Assembly: GCA_038058335.1 (NCBI GenBank)
Contig: JBBUBI010000069.1
Location: 1 to 8,556, forward strand
Direction of reading: 5' to 3'
DNA length: 8,556 bases
Origin: JBBTVO01 sp038058335
GTDB lineage: Bacteria; Patescibacteriota; Microgenomatia; Levybacterales; UBA12049
The notes beneath the pieces were generated by a model that worked only from the letters and a program-made list of their open reading frames with translations, was not told where the DNA came from and did no database searches. Numbering within the stretch: the stretch's first letter is position 1; the number at the start of each line of letters is the position of its first letter. The translations under genes were made by a program, and so were the position numbers. Below, in pieces: positions 5,355 through 8,556 of the stretch.

Positions 5355-6077
5355 ATGGAAAATCAAGCGCTTGTTCAGGCTCCTCCAATCAGTCCCACTC
5401 CAGTCCCTCCGCCTGTAAAAACAAAATCTCCTTTGTCCGGAAAACTATTTCTGGCAGTAATTATCCTGCTAATATTTTTCCTTGGAGGAAGTGGATTTCT
5501 TATCCTAAATTCTCGTCTCAATCCCCAACCACCAGTTGCCAAAACAAATCCCACATCAGCACCTATTCCCACACCCATCGACGAAACCTCCACATGGAAA
5601 ACCTACAATGGAAACTTTTGTAAAATATCTTTTAAATATCCAGCAAATTGGGAAGAGTTAACAACGGAAAGCCAAAAGGGTTGTATAATTGAAATCAAAA
5701 ATCCCGATTTAGACAAACAGTATTTCGTAATTACAAAGGTTGGAACCTCTTGGACTGAGATTCTCGAAAAGAATAAAGATGGACAAGAAACCACAATTGG
5801 AGGAGCTGAAAGCGTGATAACTAAGCCTATTGTTGCTCCTGATGGAAGCTTTAACGGCGTATATATACACAAGAATGATGTCGTTTACGGAATTACATAT
5901 GCTATCCTTGAAGGACAAAACGATCTTCAAGATATTTATAACCAGATTCTCTCCACCTTCAAATTCACTGAAACGAATAATCCTGTTGCTTGTACTGAAG
6001 AAGCCAAAATTTGTCCGGACGGTTCATCTGTCGGAAGAACCGGACCGAAATGCGAATTCACCCCTTGCCCACAATAA
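5355..6077 (+). CDS. Membrane-anchored extracytoplasmic protein with PsbP-like domain and C-terminal four-Cys motif
   Basis: A 240-residue protein. Residues 1-27 are Pro-rich, 31-51 form one membrane helix, and 56-76 form a Pro/Thr-rich stalk. Residues about 82-206 form a globular domain beginning YNGNFCKISFKYPANWEE and ending IYNQILSTFKF. This start and end are typical of PsbP-like domains in bacterial lipoproteins and membrane-anchored proteins; two extra cysteines (89, 110) could form a disulfide. The tail (213-238) has C-x6-C-x12-C-x4-C, reading CPDGSSVGRTGPKCEFTPCP from residue 220, a motif I know as a recurrent C-terminal module in CPR surface proteins and probably two disulfides. The ligand is unknown. 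It starts 25 nt after the small Pro-rich gene and is probably co-transcribed: the only good TATAAT (5351-5356) overlaps its own start codon and cannot drive it. No Shine-Dalgarno is evident. Confidence 0.75.
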   Translation: MENQALVQAPPISPTPVPPPVKTKSPLSGKLFLAVIILLIFFLGGSGFLILNSRLNPQPPVAKTNPTSAPIPTPIDETSTWKTYNGNFCKISFKYPANWEELTTESQKGCIIEIKNPDLDKQYFVITKVGTSWTEILEKNKDGQETTIGGAESVITKPIVAPDGSFNGVYIHKNDVVYGITYAILEGQNDLQDIYNQILSTFKFTETNNPVACTEEAKICPDGSSVGRTGPKCEFTPCPQ

Positions 6078-6086
6078 CCCTTCTAT

Positions 6087-6202
6087 GCAAGCACTGAAAG
6101 CAGCGCGTTAAGAAATCCGAATGAGTGCGACAGGGAGAATACCCTAACGGGAGAGGGGCCCGTTAAGCGAATGAGGATTTTAGCCGACCTTTCACTGCTT
6201 GC
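6087..6202. other. Structured noncoding segment in the convergent gap (possible RNA or palindromic repeat)
   Basis: Outer arms GCAAGCACTGAAAG (6087-6100) and CTTTCACTGCTTGC (6189-6202) pair at 13 of 14 positions. Inside, 6112-6118 pairs with 6175-6181 (one G-U). TAACGGG (6145-6151) pairs with CCCGTTA (6159-6165), and AGGG (6132-6135) with CCCT (6142-6145). The interior also has direct repeats: CGTTAAG at 6106 and 6161, and CGAATGAG at 6118 and 6168. Together this gives a branched fold of about 116 nt. I recognise no known RNA family (not tRNA, tmRNA, 6S or RNase P). It may be a 3'-UTR structure, a small RNA or a non-autonomous repeat. The strand is undetermined. Confidence 0.45.
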
Positions 6203-6210
6203 GAGTTTGG

Positions 6211-6232
6211 GCGTCTTTGCGATCAAAGACGC
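6211..6232. terminator. Perfect 9-bp hairpin between converging genes
   Basis: GCGTCTTTG (6211-6219) and CAAAGACGC (6224-6232) are perfectly complementary around a CGAT tetraloop. It lies between the convergent 5355-6077 gene and topA, where a two-way terminator is expected. No T-run follows immediately on either strand. On the plus strand a T-rich stretch begins about 8 nt later (from 6241). It is therefore a weak intrinsic terminator or an RNA end-protecting hairpin. Confidence 0.5.
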
Positions 6233-6265
6233 AAGAAGAAATTTATTTAGATTTTTATTTTAAGT

Positions 6266-8440
6266 TTACTTAGTAACTTGTGTCTTATTAATATCTTCAA
6301 GTTTCCAGGCTGCAAAGTCGCATTTTGGATAATTGGAGCATCCATAGAACCTTCTTCCTTTTTTCGTATTTCTGGTTATCACCTGCCCACCCTTCGCCTC
6401 CCCCTTCGTTGAAACTTCGGAGGACGTGGAGGCTTCGGATGACGAAGCTCCGCATTTGGGACAAGGGATTCCGACTTCCTCAACATAAGGCTTTGTAAAT
6501 TTGCAAGCAGGAAACGTACTGCAAGAGAGAAATTTTCCAAACTTACCATAGCGAATAACAAGCGGATTGCTACACGTCGGACACTTCTCGTCAATTTCCT
6601 CAGTCGCGATCTTTACTCTTTCTGAGCTTTTTACATCCTCAAGACTTTTGCTCAAACTTTCATAAAATTTCTTGATTACGGGCTTCCATTCCTTCCTTTC
6701 ATTCGCTATCGCGTCAAGTTCATCTTCCATATCAGCGGTAAAAGGTATGTCATCAATTGTCGAAAAATTCAGAACCAAGAAATCATTGACAGCAGTTCCC
6801 ACTGGAGAAGGTATAAATCTGCCCTCCTGTCTTTCGATATATTTTCTTCCCTCAATCGTCGAGACAATCGACGCATAAGTTGATGGCCTTCCTATCCCCT
6901 TTTCTTCCAAAGTCGCTATAAGTGAAGGCTCATTGTATCTGGGAGGCGGAAGTGTTTCGTGTTCTTTTTCATAAAAACTTTTTGCATTAAGTTTTTCGTC
7001 TTTTTCAAAATCAGGAAGAAGATTGTCATTTAGGCTTTGCGGAGTAACTTTTAGAAATCCATCAAATATAAGAACCGATCCATTTGCCTTAAATCTATAA
7101 TGCGGGGAGCTTTCAAAATTTTCACTGCGAACATTCGCGCCATCAGCTTTCTTGCCTAAGGATAAACCTTTCTCCGCGTTGGAAGCATGAAAATTTTCGG
7201 AAGCGACCTCAGCATTATTAGATGAATCTGCGAAAACAGTCGTTGACTCGGTTATTGCATCCGACATCTGTGTCGCAACTGCCCTTGCCCAAATCAGCTC
7301 ATACAGCTTTGAATAATCTCTTCCCAAGTCTTTGCTTACGATATCGGAAGTTGCCCCGACATTGGTCGGCCTTATTGCTTCATGCGCTTCTTGCGCGAGC
7401 TTTTGCTTGGTTTTATAAACTCGGGCCCCTGGCGATAAATATCTTTCGCCAAACTTTCTCTCGACAAATTTCCTGATCTGAGCAACTGCACTCACAGCCA
7501 TCGAAACAGAGTCGGTTCTGTGATAAGTAATATAGCCCTCTTCGTATAATTTCTGCGCAAGACTCATCGTCCTTCTTCCTGCATATCCAAGCCTGCGGGA
7601 CGCGTCCTGCTGAAGAGTTGAAGTAGTATAAGGCGGATAAGGGCTCCTTTTTATTTCCTTCTGCAGGATATCCGCGACAGAGAAATTACTCTTTTTTAGA
7701 TCATCAACAACTTCCTGCGCTTTTTTTATTTCATCAATTACAGACTTCGTTACTTTATATTGCCCATCATAAAGCTCGTGTGCTTCCTGCTTTTCAATCC
7801 TCTCTCCATTTATTTCTATCAGCTCGAATTCTATTTCTTTGTTTTCCTTCTCAAAGATCGCATGAATGCTCCAATATTTTTCTTTCTTAAACTTCTCAAT
7901 TTCTCTCTCTCGCTCGACTATCAATCTTAAAGCAACTGACTGCACTCGTCCTGCAGAAAGTCCTCGTCTTACTTTCTGCCACAAAACAGGGGAAATCTTA
8001 TAACCGACCAGTCTGTCCAAGACTCGGCGCGCAGTCTGTGCATCCACAAGCGCATCATCAATATCCCGCGGATTCTTAAGAGCCTCTTCGATCGCTTCTT
8101 TTGTAATTTCGTGAAAAACAATTCGCTGGAATTTTTTCTCCCCTGCTTTTTTCAAGAGATCTTTCACATGAGCCGCGATCGCTTCGCCTTCTCTGTCAGG
8201 GTCAGTCGCGATAATTATCTTATCCACGCCCTTACTCGAATCCTTCAGGTCTGCGATAATCATCCGCTTCTCAGCGACTAGCTCATACTGAGGCTCCATA
8301 GTCTTCTCATCAACTCCAAGCTTGCTCTTGGGCAAATCCATAATGTGCCCCATCGAAGCCTTGATGGTATAATCTCCGCCCAGAAATCTCCCGATAGTCC
8401 GCGCCTTAGTCGGAGATTCTACTATAACTAAATTCTTCAT
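6266..8440 (-). CDS. topA: DNA topoisomerase I (type IA) with two zinc-finger repeats
   Basis: A 724-residue enzyme that relaxes negatively supercoiled DNA by single-strand passage. The N-terminal Toprim domain shows Glu8 in VESPTKA and the metal-binding DPDREGEA (80-87). LSAGRVQSVALR (161-172) follows, and GYITYHRTDS (302-311) supplies the catalytic tyrosine, Tyr306. EAHEAIRPT (351-359) and KGIGRPSTYA (514-523) are further family signatures. The C-terminus has two zinc-ribbon units: Cys620/Cys623 with Cys640/Cys646, and Cys660/Cys663 with Cys701/Cys707. All catalytic residues are present, so it should be active. Two stretches look inserted: about 405-446, Ser/Asn/Glu-rich with SENF twice, and about 665-684, Ser/Glu/Thr-rich between the two halves of the last zinc ribbon. 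The ATG at 8440 directly precedes the conserved KNLVIVESPTKA. It converges on the plus-strand cluster; a TATAAT lies 22 nt upstream. Confidence 0.98.
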   Translation of the reverse strand: MKNLVIVESPTKARTIGRFLGGDYTIKASMGHIMDLPKSKLGVDEKTMEPQYELVAEKRMIIADLKDSSKGVDKIIIATDPDREGEAIAAHVKDLLKKAGEKKFQRIVFHEITKEAIEEALKNPRDIDDALVDAQTARRVLDRLVGYKISPVLWQKVRRGLSAGRVQSVALRLIVEREREIEKFKKEKYWSIHAIFEKENKEIEFELIEINGERIEKQEAHELYDGQYKVTKSVIDEIKKAQEVVDDLKKSNFSVADILQKEIKRSPYPPYTTSTLQQDASRRLGYAGRRTMSLAQKLYEEGYITYHRTDSVSMAVSAVAQIRKFVERKFGERYLSPGARVYKTKQKLAQEAHEAIRPTNVGATSDIVSKDLGRDYSKLYELIWARAVATQMSDAITESTTVFADSSNNAEVASENFHASNAEKGLSLGKKADGANVRSENFESSPHYRFKANGSVLIFDGFLKVTPQSLNDNLLPDFEKDEKLNAKSFYEKEHETLPPPRYNEPSLIATLEEKGIGRPSTYASIVSTIEGRKYIERQEGRFIPSPVGTAVNDFLVLNFSTIDDIPFTADMEDELDAIANERKEWKPVIKKFYESLSKSLEDVKSSERVKIATEEIDEKCPTCSNPLVIRYGKFGKFLSCSTFPACKFTKPYVEEVGIPCPKCGASSSEASTSSEVSTKGEAKGGQVITRNTKKGRRFYGCSNYPKCDFAAWKLEDINKTQVTK

Positions 8441-8462
8441 AAGCTTACTCAGTTTAGTTTAA

Positions 8463-8468
8463 ATTATA
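8463..8468 (-). promoter_or_regulatory. Candidate -10 box of topA
   Basis: A perfect TATAAT (8468-8463, minus) ends 22 nt before the ATG, giving a predicted leader of about 16 nt, unlike the leaderless pattern of other genes here. No good -35 lies 17 nt further up. A perfect TTGACA (8481-8476) is only 7 nt away and would need TAAACT (8456-8451, spacer 19) as its -10. The ATG is preceded by a weak TGAG. Which pair is used is unclear. Confidence 0.4.
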
Positions 8469-8556
8469 TAAGCCCTGTCAAGTGGTAAGAGAATAAATTG
8501 CTGTCTAGGTTGGGATACATAAAGAACGGTTGATAGAAATATTTCATATAGATATA
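8464..8556 (-). CDS. Possible C-terminal fragment of a gene upstream of topA (partial)
   Basis: One minus-strand frame is open from the window edge for 30 codons to a TAA at 8466-8464, 23 nt before topA. It is rich in Tyr, Phe, Leu and Asn (for example MKYFYQPFFMYPNLDSNLF), which could suit the end of a membrane or surface protein. There is no homology signal I recognise, and an AT-rich intergenic region could stay open this long by chance. If real, topA would be its close downstream neighbour and the -10 box above would overlap its stop codon. Confidence 0.25.
   Translation of the reverse strand, partial: YIYMKYFYQPFFMYPNLDSNLFSYHLTGLI

Noticed and set aside
5351..5356. Perfect TATAAT just upstream of the 5355 gene
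   Set aside because: It overlaps the ATG itself, so a transcript from it would start inside the gene; no matching -35 at a usable distance.
7222..7476. Plus-strand open frame of 84 codons inside topA
   Set aside because: Shadow of the well-supported topoisomerase frame; the other plus frame at 6672-6878 was rejected for the same reason.
1..8556. Transposase, CRISPR array, tRNA or rRNA
   Set aside because: No regularly spaced repeats, no DDE or integrase motifs in any frame, no cloverleaf or rRNA-like conserved stretch was seen on either strand by eye.

Overview
The window reads as a chromosomal piece of a Candidate Phyla Radiation (Patescibacteria) bacterium, probably of the Microgenomates group. 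The grounds are the AT-rich composition, very short intergenic gaps, a DUF5667-type secreted protein, several single-pass surface proteins with Pro/Ala-rich N-termini, and a C-terminal Cys motif (CPDG...GRTGPKCEF..CP) that I associate with these lineages. This placement comes from family knowledge, not from a marker gene.

Layout. Four genes lie on the minus strand in the left half. In transcription order they are a secreted DUF5667-like coiled-coil protein (3520-4404), a SpoU/TrmH-type RNA methyltransferase (2947-3483) overlapping by ATGA a class I SAM methyltransferase (2360-2950), and a large membrane-anchored beta-propeller protein (108-2297). At about 4405-4537 there is a compact divergent control region. 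To its right, on the plus strand, are a YdjM-like membrane hydrolase (4538-4981), a small Pro-rich single-pass protein (5018-5329) and a membrane-anchored extracytoplasmic protein with a four-Cys tail (5355-6077). These converge on topA (DNA topoisomerase I, 6266-8440, minus). The 188-nt convergent gap holds a large foldable inverted-repeat structure and a perfect hairpin. The left edge (1-107) shows no supportable gene. The right edge (8441-8556) may hold the last 30 codons of a gene upstream of topA.

Regulation. The clearest unusual signal is promoter placement. Upstream of 2297, 4404 and 5018, a -35/-10 pair ends exactly 6 nt before the start codon, and upstream of 3483 a perfect TATAAT ends 7 nt before it. 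These messages are therefore predicted to be leaderless. The same rule in the divergent region exposes a hidden 23-codon ORF (4470-4541). It would begin at the predicted transcription start and end in an ATGA overlap with the YdjM-like gene, whose own start codon and weak Shine-Dalgarno lie inside a hairpin. Two mutually exclusive stems share the segment 4515-4521. This looks like a leader-peptide or alternative-fold switch, or a dispersed palindromic repeat that has landed on the start of the gene.

The proteins suggest envelope and surface work (propeller protein, DUF5667 protein, membrane hydrolase, two anchored small proteins) beside housekeeping functions (RNA methylation, topoisomerase). 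No mobile element, CRISPR array, tRNA or rRNA was seen.
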